From positions 38,597 to 102,596 of the forward strand of contig NZ_AUMP01000006.1 in NCBI RefSeq assembly GCF_000430745.1: 64,000 nt of DNA, given 5' to 3'. Source of the stretch: Fictibacillus gelatini DSM 15865. GTDB taxonomy: Bacteria; Bacillota; Bacilli; Bacillales; Fictibacillaceae. Shown here one piece after another: positions 50,844 through 59,957 of this stretch (its first letter is position 1; each line of letters begins with the position of its first letter). The translations under genes were made by a program, and so were the position numbers. The notes under the pieces were generated by a model that was not told the origin of the DNA, searched no databases, and saw only the letters and a program-made list of their open reading frames with translations.

Positions 50844-50916
50844 TATTGACATATATTTGTTATTTTTATTAACATTAAGTACGAGCAACAGCGGATTATA
50901 AACGGGGGTGAATGAA

Positions 50917-51231
50917 ATGAGTCAGTCTTACAAAGACAAAAAAGTAATCACCATCGGAATTGTCAGTGAATTAACCGGTCTGACCCACCGGCAAATTCGC
51001 TATTATGAAGAACGGAATTTAATCTTTCCCGAACGGTCGAAGCACGGCAATCGGAAATATTCTTTTTCAGATATTGAACGGCTCATGGAAATCGCAAATC
51101 AAATTGAAGACGGGGTGCAAACTTATGAAATTAGAAAAGAAATGATGCGGAGAGAAAAGCAACTTGATCGAAAGGAAGTTAAAAAAATGATTCGAGGGCA
51201 ATTGAATGCCCATTTCAAAATAAGGGAATGA
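50917..51231 (+). CDS. tnrA: Nitrogen-control regulator TnrA
   Basis: The 104-residue protein is a MerR-type winged helix regulator: [69 protein letters not shown] is almost the TnrA sequence, and the C-terminal GQLNAHFK is the glutamine synthetase-binding tail. TnrA activates or represses nitrogen genes when nitrogen is limiting. ATG 50917 follows GGGGTG. It stands alone with its own TnrA box. Confidence 0.95.
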   Translation: MSQSYKDKKVITIGIVSELTGLTHRQIRYYEERNLIFPERSKHGNRKYSFSDIERLMEIANQIEDGVQTYEIRKEMMRREKQLDRKEVKKMIRGQLNAHFKIRE

Positions 51232-51577
51232 GCGACATTTATCCTTCAAGCGAAAACGCTCCCTCAGGCAAATGTCCGGGAGCGCTCTAGCTAATTTACT
51301 GTTAAATCGATGACCGGCCTTACCCTTACCGCACAAACTTTAAAACCCGGCATTTTGCAAATGGGGTCTAACCATTTCCTACGAACACCATTTTTTCTTT
51401 TTTATTTCATCCCTCTTCCTTTAAATGGTTGATTTTCATATAGGACCTTATCTTTATTGGAAAGCGCATCACGGAAGCTCCTTCTTCGCTTCAATGATGT
51501 AAGGAAATCTGACATTGTTTTTTCATTAAAAAAACCCTTCTTTTCTCTTAGAAAGAAGGGTTTCGTGCGCTATGATT
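51232..51577. other. Intergenic region between tnrA and ykfC
   Basis: This 346-base gap holds a stem after tnrA (CGCTCCC near 51258 with GGGAGCG near 51279; no T-run follows) and the ykfC terminator at 51532-51563. I see no gene in it. Confidence 0.5.
51532..51563 (-). terminator. Terminator of the dpp-ykfC operon
   Basis: AAACCCTTCTT (51532-51542) pairs with AAGAAGGGTTT (51553-51563), 11 bp, and a T-run follows on the minus strand, about 15 bases after the ykfC stop. Confidence 0.9.
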
Positions 51578-52495
51578 CTATTCCTTGCCAAATCTCCTGC
51601 CTCCGCAAAATTCAATCTCATAAGGAGAATTTGTTAATGTTATGATTTCAACTGTTTTTCCTGTTTTCGGCGAGTGGATCATTTGATCATTCCCGTAATA
51701 GATTCCGACATGATGAACGAAACCTTTGCCTTCGTCGTAGGCAAAAAAAACAAGGTCTCCCGGTTCTAATTCGTCTCTCGTCACTTTTTTCCCGCGTTTA
51801 TGTTGGTCAGACGCATCTCTCGGGATCGTGATTCCATTAAAATGGTGCATCGTATAAGCAAAACCGGAGCAGTCGTAACCGAACCCCGACATACCGCCCC
51901 ATAAATACTCCAGGTTAAGGAATTTCTCCGCTGCCCTGACAATATCTTGCCCGGTTCCTTTAGGGATGCCATCGTAGACAGAGAAAATTTCAACATCATT
52001 TCTTCTTACTTTTTTCGTTCCATCAACCGTCCGTACCTCAACCCATTCTTCCCCTATTTGTTGAATGGCGAGCCGGGTATTAAAACTTATTTCTATTTCC
52101 TTCTTTTCTTCTAAACGATATAAAAAAGCAGTAGGAGAGGAGATAACCGCAAAAGAATCATAGGAGCCGCCTTCAAATGACGAAGCCGGCGTGAGCTGCT
52201 GCTTCGGGATCCATCCCGGATACCCGGACTCGTTTTTCCCAGAAGGCTGGTCGGGAACAAGAACCGATAACCACTCTCCATTTTCTTCTGTCACAATCAC
52301 CTTTTGGCCATAAAGTAGCTGTGACTGGATCATATTTTTGGCATGGAGCTCCAGCTTATCGTCATAGCTGTTCGATGAAATCCACTTCTTTATTTGTGCA
52401 GGATTAGAAAGCAGCAGCTGATCTTTCTCCCGTGGAGATTCAGGTGATGTCCATAACGTCGCAACGGATACATTGACGATCCATTCATTTTCCAA
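51578..52495 (-). CDS. ykfC: Gamma-D-glutamyl-L-diamino acid endopeptidase YkfC
   Basis: The 305-residue protein has two SH3-like domains (about 1-165) and a C-terminal NlpC/P60 domain with Cys209 in YDCSGFAY, His262 in VHHVGIYY and His274 in MIHSPKTG. YkfC cuts the gamma-D-Glu link in murein peptides after import. TTG 52495 is 7 bases after GGAGG and gives ENEWIVNVSVATLWTSPES, as in relatives; the longer frame is unsupported. It closes the dpp operon. No ykfA, ykfB or ykfD is present here. Confidence 0.92.
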   Translation of the reverse strand: MENEWIVNVSVATLWTSPESPREKDQLLLSNPAQIKKWISSNSYDDKLELHAKNMIQSQLLYGQKVIVTEENGEWLSVLVPDQPSGKNESGYPGWIPKQQLTPASSFEGGSYDSFAVISSPTAFLYRLEEKKEIEISFNTRLAIQQIGEEWVEVRTVDGTKKVRRNDVEIFSVYDGIPKGTGQDIVRAAEKFLNLEYLWGGMSGFGYDCSGFAYTMHHFNGITIPRDASDQHKRGKKVTRDELEPGDLVFFAYDEGKGFVHHVGIYYGNDQMIHSPKTGKTVEIITLTNSPYEIEFCGGRRFGKE

Positions 52496-52558
52496 ACTAA
52501 GCCCTCCGATCTTTCCGTTAAAATGGGTGTCCACCCTTTAGAACACCCATCTTATCGT

Positions 52559-54175
52559 CTATTTTACGTCCGCCCACTTTAATTCCAAATAGCCAACCGG
52601 ATGTCTGACGATGCCGGTTACATTTTCATTTTGCAAGTACACTTGATTATAGAAGTAGAGCGGGAAAATTGGCGCTTCATCGATTAAAATCTTTTCCGCT
52701 TTATGCATGTCTTCAAACCGCTTCTTCTCATCGCCTTCTTTTTTCGCACTTGCAATAAGCTTGTCATATTCCTTGTTGCCCCATCCTGTCCGGTTCATCG
52801 GGCTGTCAGTCACAAAGCTTTCTAAAAAGTTGATCGGGTCCGCATAGTCCGCTAAAAAGGAAGAGCGGGAAAATTGCAGTTTCAACGCTTTTTGATCCGT
52901 TGAAAAGACATTGGCCTCAAGGCTTGCCAGCTTAACATTGACGCCAAGGTTTTCCTTGAACATTTCCTGAAGAGCTTCAGCGATTTTCTTATGTGTATCA
53001 TCCCCCGTGCTATAGGTTAAAGTGACTGGCGGAAGTCTATCATACCCTTCTTCTTTCATCCCCTTTTGCAGAAGCTCTTTTGCTTTTTCCTTATCCGGCT
53101 TGATCAAGTCGCTGCCAATCTCGCGGAAATCCCCTCCCGCCGGGTCATTAAATCCGTAGGCGACAAACCCATGGGCCGGCTTTTCCTTATTTTTCGTGAC
53201 ATAGTTAACGATGTCTTCTTGATTAACGGCAAGGCTGAACGCTTTCCGGATATTTTTGTTTTGGAACGGCTTCATTTTTACATTAAACCGGAAGAAGTAA
53301 GTCCCGGATTGATCTTCAACCTTCGCTTTCCCTTCCTTAAATAACTTTTCGCTTAAGTCAGCGGGAATTCCTGATGTTGACAGTTCCCCTGTTTGGAACA
53401 TTTGGTATTCTGTGTTGCTGTCACCGATCATTTTCCAGACGACGCCATCTAATTTCACGCTTTTTGCATCCCAATAGTTATTGTTCTTGACCATTTTCAT
53501 CTGGTCTTTATGCTTCCACTCCGCCAATTTGAATGGGCCGTTTCCAACAAATGTATTGGCTTCTTTTGCCCAGTCTTTGTTTTTTTCCACCGTTTCTTTC
53601 GGCACGGGAAAGAATACCGGGTTGGAAATGACGCTTAGAAAATATTTTTGCGGACTGTTCAACGTCACTTCGAGCGTCTTATCATCTTTCGCTTTCACTT
53701 TCATATCTTGTGCGCTTCCTTTACCGGTGTTAAATTCCTCGGCCCCTTGAATAAAGTAGGATAAGAAAGCCGCAGGAGAAGCTGTTTTCGGGTCTGCGAC
53801 ACGCTTCCATGCATATTCAAAATCTTGCGCTGTCACCGGTTTTCCGTCCGACCATTTGGCGTCCTCGCGGATTTTAAACGTATACGTTTTCCCATCGCTT
53901 GAAACTTCCCATTTTTCAGCTGTGGCTGCTTCCGGCTCGTTATTTTTACCAAGCCGGGTCAACCCTTCCATCAAGTTGTTTAAAGGGTTATATGAAATGG
54001 CATCAAAACCGATAGGCGGATCAAGTGAAGTCGGTTCATTGCCGTTATTTAGTGATACGATTTTCTCCTTCCCGCTTTTATCTCCCTCTTTGCCTGGCGG
54101 GTTTGCCCCTGTTGTACATCCTGCTACCATTGCGATCATCACAAAAGCAACAAGCATGACTGACCATTTTTTCAT
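52559..54175 (-). CDS. dppE: Peptide-binding lipoprotein DppE
   Basis: The 538-residue protein is an OppA/DppE-type solute-binding protein with a lipoprotein signal ending VAGCTTG (lipid Cys near residue 20) and the family pattern EPTSLDPPIGFDAISYNPLNNLMEGL. It should bind murein tripeptide or dipeptides outside the membrane and pass them to DppBC. It lies 23 bases after dppD. Confidence 0.93.
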   Translation of the reverse strand: MKKWSVMLVAFVMIAMVAGCTTGANPPGKEGDKSGKEKIVSLNNGNEPTSLDPPIGFDAISYNPLNNLMEGLTRLGKNNEPEAATAEKWEVSSDGKTYTFKIREDAKWSDGKPVTAQDFEYAWKRVADPKTASPAAFLSYFIQGAEEFNTGKGSAQDMKVKAKDDKTLEVTLNSPQKYFLSVISNPVFFPVPKETVEKNKDWAKEANTFVGNGPFKLAEWKHKDQMKMVKNNNYWDAKSVKLDGVVWKMIGDSNTEYQMFQTGELSTSGIPADLSEKLFKEGKAKVEDQSGTYFFRFNVKMKPFQNKNIRKAFSLAVNQEDIVNYVTKNKEKPAHGFVAYGFNDPAGGDFREIGSDLIKPDKEKAKELLQKGMKEEGYDRLPPVTLTYSTGDDTHKKIAEALQEMFKENLGVNVKLASLEANVFSTDQKALKLQFSRSSFLADYADPINFLESFVTDSPMNRTGWGNKEYDKLIASAKKEGDEKKRFEDMHKAEKILIDEAPIFPLYFYNQVYLQNENVTGIVRHPVGYLELKWADVK

Positions 54176-54198
54176 CGGAAAGTACCTCCTTGAAATTT

Positions 54199-55218
54199 TT
54201 AGCTATATGTCTTTTCACGCAAATGAAACTTGACCTGTTTCGCCCTTTGGTCCTGTAGCCAGCAATTTACTTCATGCCCTTCTGCTACAAGAGTTCTACC
54301 GGGCTGATAGGCATCGCATACTTCCATGGCAAACTCACATCTTGAGCTATAAGCGCAACCGATAGGCGGTGCGAATAAATCTGGCGGCGACCCGGGAATC
54401 GGAATTAAAGGCTGGCCGCGCTCCAAATCCAATCGCGGCACGCAATTTAGCAATCCTTTCGTGTAAGGGTGCTGAGGGTTATAAAAAATTTCGCTGGTCG
54501 TTCCTGACTCGACAACCTTACCGGCATACATGACGTTGATCCGATCGGCGAGCTTTGCAACGACCCCTAAATCGTGGGTAATCATAATGATTGCGACCCC
54601 CGTATTTCGCTGGATTTTTTTAAAAAGGTCGATGATTTGCGCTTGAATGGTCACATCTAAAGCTGTCGTCGGTTCGTCCGCGATTAAAATGGACGGATTA
54701 CAGACGAGCGCCATCGCGATCATGATGCGCTGCCTCATCCCCCCGCTGAACTGGTGGGGAAATTGTTTTAATCGTTCTTTCGGATTGGCGATGCCGACTT
54801 CCCCGAGCATTTCACATGCCCGAAATTGGGCTTCTTTTTTCGTCACGACTGGTTCATGTTGCAAAATCGCCTCCGTAATCTGGTCGCCGATTGTTAACGT
54901 TGGATTGAGCGAAGTCATTGGATCCTGAAAAATCATTGAAATGTCTGAACCGCGGATTTTCCTCATCTCTTTTTCGGAAATTTTTGTAAGGTCGCGGCCT
55001 TTAAAGAGAATGCTGCCGGATGTAATTTTCCCCGGGGGATTCGGAATGAGCTTCATAATGCTCTGGGCGGTCACGCTTTTGCCGCATCCGGATTCCCCGA
55101 CAATCGCAACGGTCTCCCCTTTTTTAACGGTAAAACTGACTCCCCGGACAGCCTGAACTTCCCCGCCGTAAGTTTTAAATGAAACGTGTAAATCTTTCAC
55201 ATCAAGGATCGTATTCAT
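54199..55218 (-). CDS. dppD: Peptide ABC transporter ATPase DppD
   Basis: The 339-residue ATPase has Walker A GESGCGKS, signature FSGGMRQR, Walker B LIADEPTTALD and the C-terminal oligopeptide-type extension with the cysteines CAYSSRCEFAMEVC. ATG 55218 is spaced well from GGAGGTG. There is no dppF-type second ATPase gene in the operon, so DppD probably works as a homodimer, as in B. subtilis. Confidence 0.94.
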   Translation of the reverse strand: MNTILDVKDLHVSFKTYGGEVQAVRGVSFTVKKGETVAIVGESGCGKSVTAQSIMKLIPNPPGKITSGSILFKGRDLTKISEKEMRKIRGSDISMIFQDPMTSLNPTLTIGDQITEAILQHEPVVTKKEAQFRACEMLGEVGIANPKERLKQFPHQFSGGMRQRIMIAMALVCNPSILIADEPTTALDVTIQAQIIDLFKKIQRNTGVAIIMITHDLGVVAKLADRINVMYAGKVVESGTTSEIFYNPQHPYTKGLLNCVPRLDLERGQPLIPIPGSPPDLFAPPIGCAYSSRCEFAMEVCDAYQPGRTLVAEGHEVNCWLQDQRAKQVKFHLREKTYS

Positions 55219-55223
55219 GCGGA

Positions 55224-56177
55224 TCACCTCCGTAATTTTGGATCGAGTGCATCCTGCAATCCATCACCTAACACGTTGAACGCAAACATCGTTAATGAAA
55301 TAAAAAAGGCCGGGAAGAAAAGCCGCCACCACTGGCCGGTTAAAATTGTCGACAATGCATCACTCGCCATGACACCCCAACTTGCATACGGTGCCTGAAC
55401 GCCCAACCCGATGAAGCTGAGAAACGCTTCAGCGAATATCGCGGTCGGAACTGTTAACGTCATTTGGACAATGATCGGACCCATCGTGTTTGGAAGCAGG
55501 TGTTTTCGAATAATCCGTCTCGTTTTACCACCAAACGTTTTTGAAGCGAGGACGAACTCGTAATGTTTTAATTGCAGCACCTGCCCACGAACAATTCGCG
55601 CCATTCCTGTCCAACCGGTAATACTGAGTGCAACAATGATTGTCAAAAGCCCCGGGCCCATGACGACCATAAGAAGAATGACCATTAATAAATAAGGGAG
55701 ACCGTATAAAATTTCAACGATCCGCATCATATAATGATCGGTCCTGCCGCCTTTGTATCCCGAGATCCCTCCGTAAATGACGCCGATCACAAAGTCGACC
55801 AATGCCGCCATAACCCCGACAAATAACGAAATCCTCGCCCCATACCATGTTCTTGTAAAGACATCTCTGCCAAGGTTGTCCGTACCGAACCAGTGTGAAG
55901 CAGAAGGCGGCAAATTGCTTTCGGTTAATGCCTGTTTCGTCACTTCATACGGTGACAAAATCGGGCCGAAAATGGCCATGATGATAAGTAAAATTAACGA
56001 AACCAATCCAGCCATCGCAAGTTTGTTTTTCACCAATCTGCGGCGGGCATCCTGCCAGTACGACAGCCCGGGACGAACAATTGCATCGGCATTCCTTGCT
56101 TTTCTTTTTTTAGGAATAAACAACTCATCCGGAGGGAACTGTCTTTTTTCATTACCTGTGCGATTTGGAAGCACCAT
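55224..56177 (-). CDS. dppC: Peptide ABC transporter permease DppC
   Basis: The 317-residue permease has an N-terminal helix after a basic leader, then five helices, with the family loop GARISLFVGVMAALVDFVIG and the EAA-type sequence (FVLASKTFGGKTRRIIRKHLLPN). ATG 56177 follows GGAGGGGG and sits 2 bases after the dppB stop; the longer frame overlaps dppB without a ribosome site. Confidence 0.94.
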   Translation of the reverse strand: MVLPNRTGNEKRQFPPDELFIPKKRKARNADAIVRPGLSYWQDARRRLVKNKLAMAGLVSLILLIIMAIFGPILSPYEVTKQALTESNLPPSASHWFGTDNLGRDVFTRTWYGARISLFVGVMAALVDFVIGVIYGGISGYKGGRTDHYMMRIVEILYGLPYLLMVILLMVVMGPGLLTIIVALSITGWTGMARIVRGQVLQLKHYEFVLASKTFGGKTRRIIRKHLLPNTMGPIIVQMTLTVPTAIFAEAFLSFIGLGVQAPYASWGVMASDALSTILTGQWWRLFFPAFFISLTMFAFNVLGDGLQDALDPKLRR

Positions 56178-56178
56178 C

Positions 56179-57111
56179 CTACTCCCCCTCCTTTTTATGG
56201 AGCTTAATTCTCGGGTCAATAATTCCATAAGCAATGTCGACTAAAAAAAGCAAAAAAATGAGAAGTGTGCTGTAAAAAACGGTCGTGCCCATAATGACAG
56301 GATAATCGCGGTCGTTAATGCTGCTGACAAAATATTGGCCCATGCCGGGGATGGCAAAAATCTTTTCAATGACAAAACTTCCGGTTAATACAGCGGCAAC
56401 TAAAGTCCCTAAGATCGTAATAACGGGAAGAAGCGCATTTCGGAGCGCATGTTTGACGACAATTTTAAATGGCGATAAGCCTTTTGCCCGTGCCGTTCGA
56501 ATATAGTCTTGCGTTAGTACTTCGAGCATGCTTGATCTTGTCAAGCGGGCAATAATCGCAAGCGGGCTCATGGAAAGCGCGAGAGCAGGCAAAATCATGT
56601 GCTTGTAGCTCGCCCATGTCGCAACGGGAAGCAATTTCAAGTCCACCGCTACAACCTGAATGAGAAGGGTTGCCATGATGAAGTTCGGAACGGAAATGCC
56701 GATGACGGCCAATGTCATCGCTCCATAATCGATAACCCCATTATGGCGAAGGGCGGCAAAAATGCCTAAAGCAATTCCAGAAACGATCGAAAAGAGGAGC
56801 GCTACAGAACCGAGCTCAAACGAAATTGGAAAGCCGCGCGACAATAATTCATTAACTGATGTGGAGCTTTGTTTAATTGAAGGACCGAAATCAAATTGTA
56901 GAAGAGATTTTAAGTAAATACCGTACTGAACGAACAAATTTTCATCTAAATGGTAGTGGGCTTCCAGGTTTTTTCTCACCGTGTCATTCGTGTTTCTCTC
57001 CTGGTTGAACGGTGAACCCGGTATGGCGTGCATCAAGAAAAACGTAAGCGTGACGATGACCCATATGGTAATCATCATGGATATAAAGCGTTTGCCGATA
57101 TATTTTAGCAT
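56179..57111 (-). CDS. dppB: Peptide ABC transporter permease DppB
   Basis: The 310-residue protein has six helices, the N-terminal MLKYIGKRFISMMITIWVIVTLTFFLMHAIPG and the EAA-type loop YIRTARAKGLSPFKIVVKHALRN, as in DppB. It pairs with DppC. It follows dppA by 87 bases. Confidence 0.95.
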   Translation of the reverse strand: MLKYIGKRFISMMITIWVIVTLTFFLMHAIPGSPFNQERNTNDTVRKNLEAHYHLDENLFVQYGIYLKSLLQFDFGPSIKQSSTSVNELLSRGFPISFELGSVALLFSIVSGIALGIFAALRHNGVIDYGAMTLAVIGISVPNFIMATLLIQVVAVDLKLLPVATWASYKHMILPALALSMSPLAIIARLTRSSMLEVLTQDYIRTARAKGLSPFKIVVKHALRNALLPVITILGTLVAAVLTGSFVIEKIFAIPGMGQYFVSSINDRDYPVIMGTTVFYSTLLIFLLFLVDIAYGIIDPRIKLHKKEGE

Positions 57112-57198
57112 CTTTGGATCCCACCTTTACAAGTTATGGAACAAAGGTAACGGAAACCCGTCACCAGGAGCCAGATTTCACTTAAATTGGTGGCAATT

Positions 57199-58023
57199 TT
57201 AACAAAACGTCGTCCGCATAGCGAGCTCCGTCATCACAAGCATGGCCTGATAAGCCTCAAGCATATCTTTTGCTTTGAATTGAACGATCGTTGTGCCTTC
57301 GACGATTTCCGTACCCGGCATTAAATGGGCCCATTCTGCCTGTCCATAATTCGCAAACTCAATGCCTAATACAGGATGCTCCGGAGGAATGAGCGGCTTC
57401 ACCCGATCAATAGTAAGCAGGGCTTCTTTCGTTTTTTCACGCAGCAGTTCCCCGCTTTTTTGCGGGCTTAAACAAAGAGCGGATGACCGTGACAGCGTTT
57501 CTTTGACAGCCGCTGTCGTGACACCAGGTATCAGTTTCTTTGCTTCTTCTGCGGCATAATCATCGCCTGCAACCATAATGACAGGTACCCCGTAGTAGCC
57601 GGCGACATAAGCATTTAACCCCATTTCCCCAACTTCATGGTCATTAATGTACATATTTCTCACGCCGAAAATCATCGAATGGGACATCACCCCTTTTTGC
57701 GATGCACGGGCATGATAGCCGACAAAGATAGCCCCTGAATAACTGTTATCCAGTCCCTGGACCATAGAAAACGGTTTCACATCTCCAGAAATGAGCCTCG
57801 CTTCCGGATGAATTTTTTCCACTAAAAGGTTATTCATTTTTGAGTGGCTGTCATTGACAATAATATCCGTTGCCCCATTCTCAAATGCGGAATGGATAAC
57901 ATGATTAACTTCATCTGTCATCATCTGCTGGCCTCGTTTGTAATTTCGATCACTCGAATCAACAAATGTCGAATCGACAAGACCCGTAATCCCTTCCATA
58001 TCCACTGATATGTATAGTTTCAA
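57199..58023 (-). CDS. dppA: D-aminopeptidase DppA
   Basis: The 274-residue enzyme has every zinc ligand of B. subtilis DppA at the same number: Asp8, Glu10 (SVDMEG), His60 (NDSH), His104 (VGYHA) and Glu133. DppA removes D-amino acids such as D-Ala from peptides and forms a decameric ring. It is the first gene of the operon, which fits use of murein peptides after import. Confidence 0.96.
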   Translation of the reverse strand: MKLYISVDMEGITGLVDSTFVDSSDRNYKRGQQMMTDEVNHVIHSAFENGATDIIVNDSHSKMNNLLVEKIHPEARLISGDVKPFSMVQGLDNSYSGAIFVGYHARASQKGVMSHSMIFGVRNMYINDHEVGEMGLNAYVAGYYGVPVIMVAGDDYAAEEAKKLIPGVTTAAVKETLSRSSALCLSPQKSGELLREKTKEALLTIDRVKPLIPPEHPVLGIEFANYGQAEWAHLMPGTEIVEGTTIVQFKAKDMLEAYQAMLVMTELAMRTTFC

Positions 58024-58333
58024 CTTTTTTCCTCCTCTTCTTATAGTAGAATAAGTCTATGGACTGTGAAAAAACCTCCTTTCTATCATTGCTTTTTAAA
58101 ATACTACCAATCTATTTACTATATTAGTAATTATTGAAATCGAAATCAATCGATAATTCATTATACTATGAATTATTTGTTAATTTATTTTTCCAGAATT
58201 CTATCATCGCGAGTAAGAGAACTGATTGTAACCTTTTCATTCGTCACCCGCCTGTTAAACACCTGCAAAAGGATTTTTTTCCATAACTGTCGAATGGTTG
58301 ATTAGAAAAACTTCTAAATTTGAGGTGTATGTT
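58024..58333. promoter_or_regulatory. Control region between dppA and the hydrolase gene
   Basis: This 310-base AT-rich gap contains a TATAAT on the minus strand (58160-58165) as the likely -10 of the dpp operon, about 130 bases before dppA, with a weak -35. A sequence with a TTCTGGAAA core just upstream (near 58188-58202) matches the CodY box at 9 of 15 positions; CodY represses dpp in B. subtilis. I see no clear promoter for the hydrolase and no extra gene. Confidence 0.4.
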
Positions 58334-59233
58334 GTGGAAAATACGGTGCTAAAAAATGGGGAGCATTTTTTAAAAGTAAATGGGATTCAACATTGGGTGA
58401 AAATAAAGGGTGCTGAACTTAGAACCGTTCCTATCGTTGTCATTCACGGAGGCCCCGGTGGAAATCACTACACATTTGAACGTACGATTGGACCGCTTCT
58501 CGAACCATTAACAACGATCATCTATTATGAGCAACGTGGCTGCGGGAGAACTGAACCGCCGGACGACCGTACCGCCTATTCACGGCAGCTGTTGCTCGAT
58601 GATTTAGAAGAACTGCGGAAATCTTTACGTCTTCCTGTGTTCATTCCGCTCGGTTATTCTTTTGGCGGCGAGCTGGCACTGGAATATACGCTCGCCTATC
58701 CTCATTCAGTCGAGAAGCTTATCGTTCAAGCACCGAGTATTGATGACCATGCAAGGATGGATCAATTAAAACTGGACAGTTTTCTTCACGTTTCCACCGG
58801 GAAGATGAAAGAAAAAATCGAGCAGATCAACAGTAAAAATCTATCGACCACTGAAAAGTTACAGGAAATATGGGAGATCGTTGATACAGAGACGGTAGAC
58901 CGCCTTTTGTTTGAAAATCAAGATTTCGCACAACTTAACCGGCGGCTATGGGAAGAAAGCGGACTTACGAACCGGGGAGATCTTGCCCGGTGCATCCTTC
59001 GACAAAAAAACAGTACCCCTTTGTTGAAGCGGGTTCATCACATCTATCAAGAAACATTAGTCCTTGTTGGACAGCATGACCGTAATACGGGTGTCTCCAT
59101 TAGTAAAGAAGTGGCAAAGAGAATTCCACACTCGTCGCTTTATATCTTTCAAAAGAGTGCTCATTTTCCCGATATTGAGGAATCAGAGCACTATGCGAAG
59201 ATTGTACATAAGTTTCTTCGTCTTAAAAAATAG
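58334..59233 (+). CDS. Alpha/beta hydrolase, prolyl-aminopeptidase-like
   Basis: The 299-residue protein has VVIHGGPGGNHYTF (oxyanion HGGPG motif of the proline iminopeptidase group), YYEQRGCGRTEPP, the nucleophile elbow GYSFGGELALEY, an Asp in VGQHDRNTG and a C-terminal His in KSAHFPDIEES. It may release N-terminal proline or hydrolyse a related small substrate. GTG 58334 follows GAGGTG; the earlier ATG at 58298 has no ribosome site. Confidence 0.85.
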   Translation: MENTVLKNGEHFLKVNGIQHWVKIKGAELRTVPIVVIHGGPGGNHYTFERTIGPLLEPLTTIIYYEQRGCGRTEPPDDRTAYSRQLLLDDLEELRKSLRLPVFIPLGYSFGGELALEYTLAYPHSVEKLIVQAPSIDDHARMDQLKLDSFLHVSTGKMKEKIEQINSKNLSTTEKLQEIWEIVDTETVDRLLFENQDFAQLNRRLWEESGLTNRGDLARCILRQKNSTPLLKRVHHIYQETLVLVGQHDRNTGVSISKEVAKRIPHSSLYIFQKSAHFPDIEESEHYAKIVHKFLRLKK

Positions 59234-59244
59234 GATTTAAAATT

Positions 59245-59349
59245 GGCTGATATTTTCTCTAAAGTGGCTGATATGTTGTCGAAAGTAGCTGATATTCGAC
59301 GAAAAGTGGCTGATAAATTCTTTAAAACGGCTGATATCTTCTATTGGGC
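59245..59349 (+). repeat. Five phased copies of a 21-bp GGCTGATAT repeat
   Basis: GGCTGATA(T) (one copy AGCTGATAT) starts at 59245, 59266, 59287, 59308 and 59329, each exactly 21 bases apart, with similar filler (TCGAAAGTG-type). It lies between a stop codon and a terminator. The frame is open and would code a 7-residue repeat (ADIxSKV), but there is no ribosome site, so I do not call a gene. The same repeat type is at 17183-17245. Confidence 0.8.
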
Positions 59350-59362
59350 ACGTTGTTTACAA

Positions 59363-59390
59363 AAAACTCGCCCCATAAGAGGCGAGTTTT
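59363..59390. terminator. Bidirectional terminator between hydrolase and PadR genes
   Basis: AAAACTCGCC (59363-59372) pairs perfectly with GGCGAGTTTT (59381-59390), with A and T runs on both sides. It touches the stop codon of the PadR gene and serves both converging genes. Confidence 0.9.
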
Positions 59391-59953
59391 TACTCTGTTT
59401 TTGGCGATGGGGAGAACAACGCACCGCTTTCGGCGTCTTTTTCCAGCTCCGCTAACCAGCTTAATTCTGTTTTTGAGTGAGCGAGCGCACCGCTAATGGA
59501 ATGAATGATAGCGCAAGGAACGTACGCTTTTTTCGCTTGAACTAACATCTCCAGGATTTCTACTCTTTTTTTCATTTCATTTATTCTTTCACGTATCGCT
59601 CGTCTCACTTTATCTCGATCCGCATACTGGATAAAGGAAAAGGCCGTATAGAGCGGGTGGAAATCTTCGTAAGGCTTTGCTATTTGTTTCTCGAATAATC
59701 GATGAAACTCTTTTTTTCCAAGCGGAGTAATCCGGTAAATCGTTTTATCGGGTCTCGGTGTGTCACGAATGGTTTCTACCGCTTCAATCATTCCCGCTTC
59801 CTCTAATTGTTGAAAGGAATAGTATAACGAGCCTTTAGCCAATTTCACATAATATTGCATCTGCCGTTTTTTGATGATTTGCTGAATTTCATAAGGATGG
59901 CACTCCCCGCCCATCAACATGCCGAGGACGAGGAGCTTCGTATCATTTGCCAT
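59390..59953 (-). CDS. PadR-family transcriptional regulator
   Basis: The 187-residue protein has the PadR winged helix (LLVLGMLMGGECHPYEIQQIIKKR...AKGSLYYSFQQLEEAGMIE) and a C-terminal helical dimer domain (vinculin-like, MKKRVEILEMLVQAK). It follows the MFS exporter gene by 4 bases and should be its repressor, with drugs as possible inducers. Confidence 0.9.
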   Translation of the reverse strand: MANDTKLLVLGMLMGGECHPYEIQQIIKKRQMQYYVKLAKGSLYYSFQQLEEAGMIEAVETIRDTPRPDKTIYRITPLGKKEFHRLFEKQIAKPYEDFHPLYTAFSFIQYADRDKVRRAIRERINEMKKRVEILEMLVQAKKAYVPCAIIHSISGALAHSKTELSWLAELEKDAESGALFSPSPKTE

Positions 59954-59957
59954 CTCG

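Noticed and set aside
59245-59349. CRISPR array
   Set aside because: Units of 21 bases with only about 9 conserved bases, no uniform spacers and no cas genes.
59243-59455. ORF starting MADIFSKVADMLSKVAD as a repeat-peptide gene
   Set aside because: No ribosome site, it begins 10 bases after a stop codon and runs through a terminator and into the opposite gene; the 21-bp DNA repeat explains the open frame.
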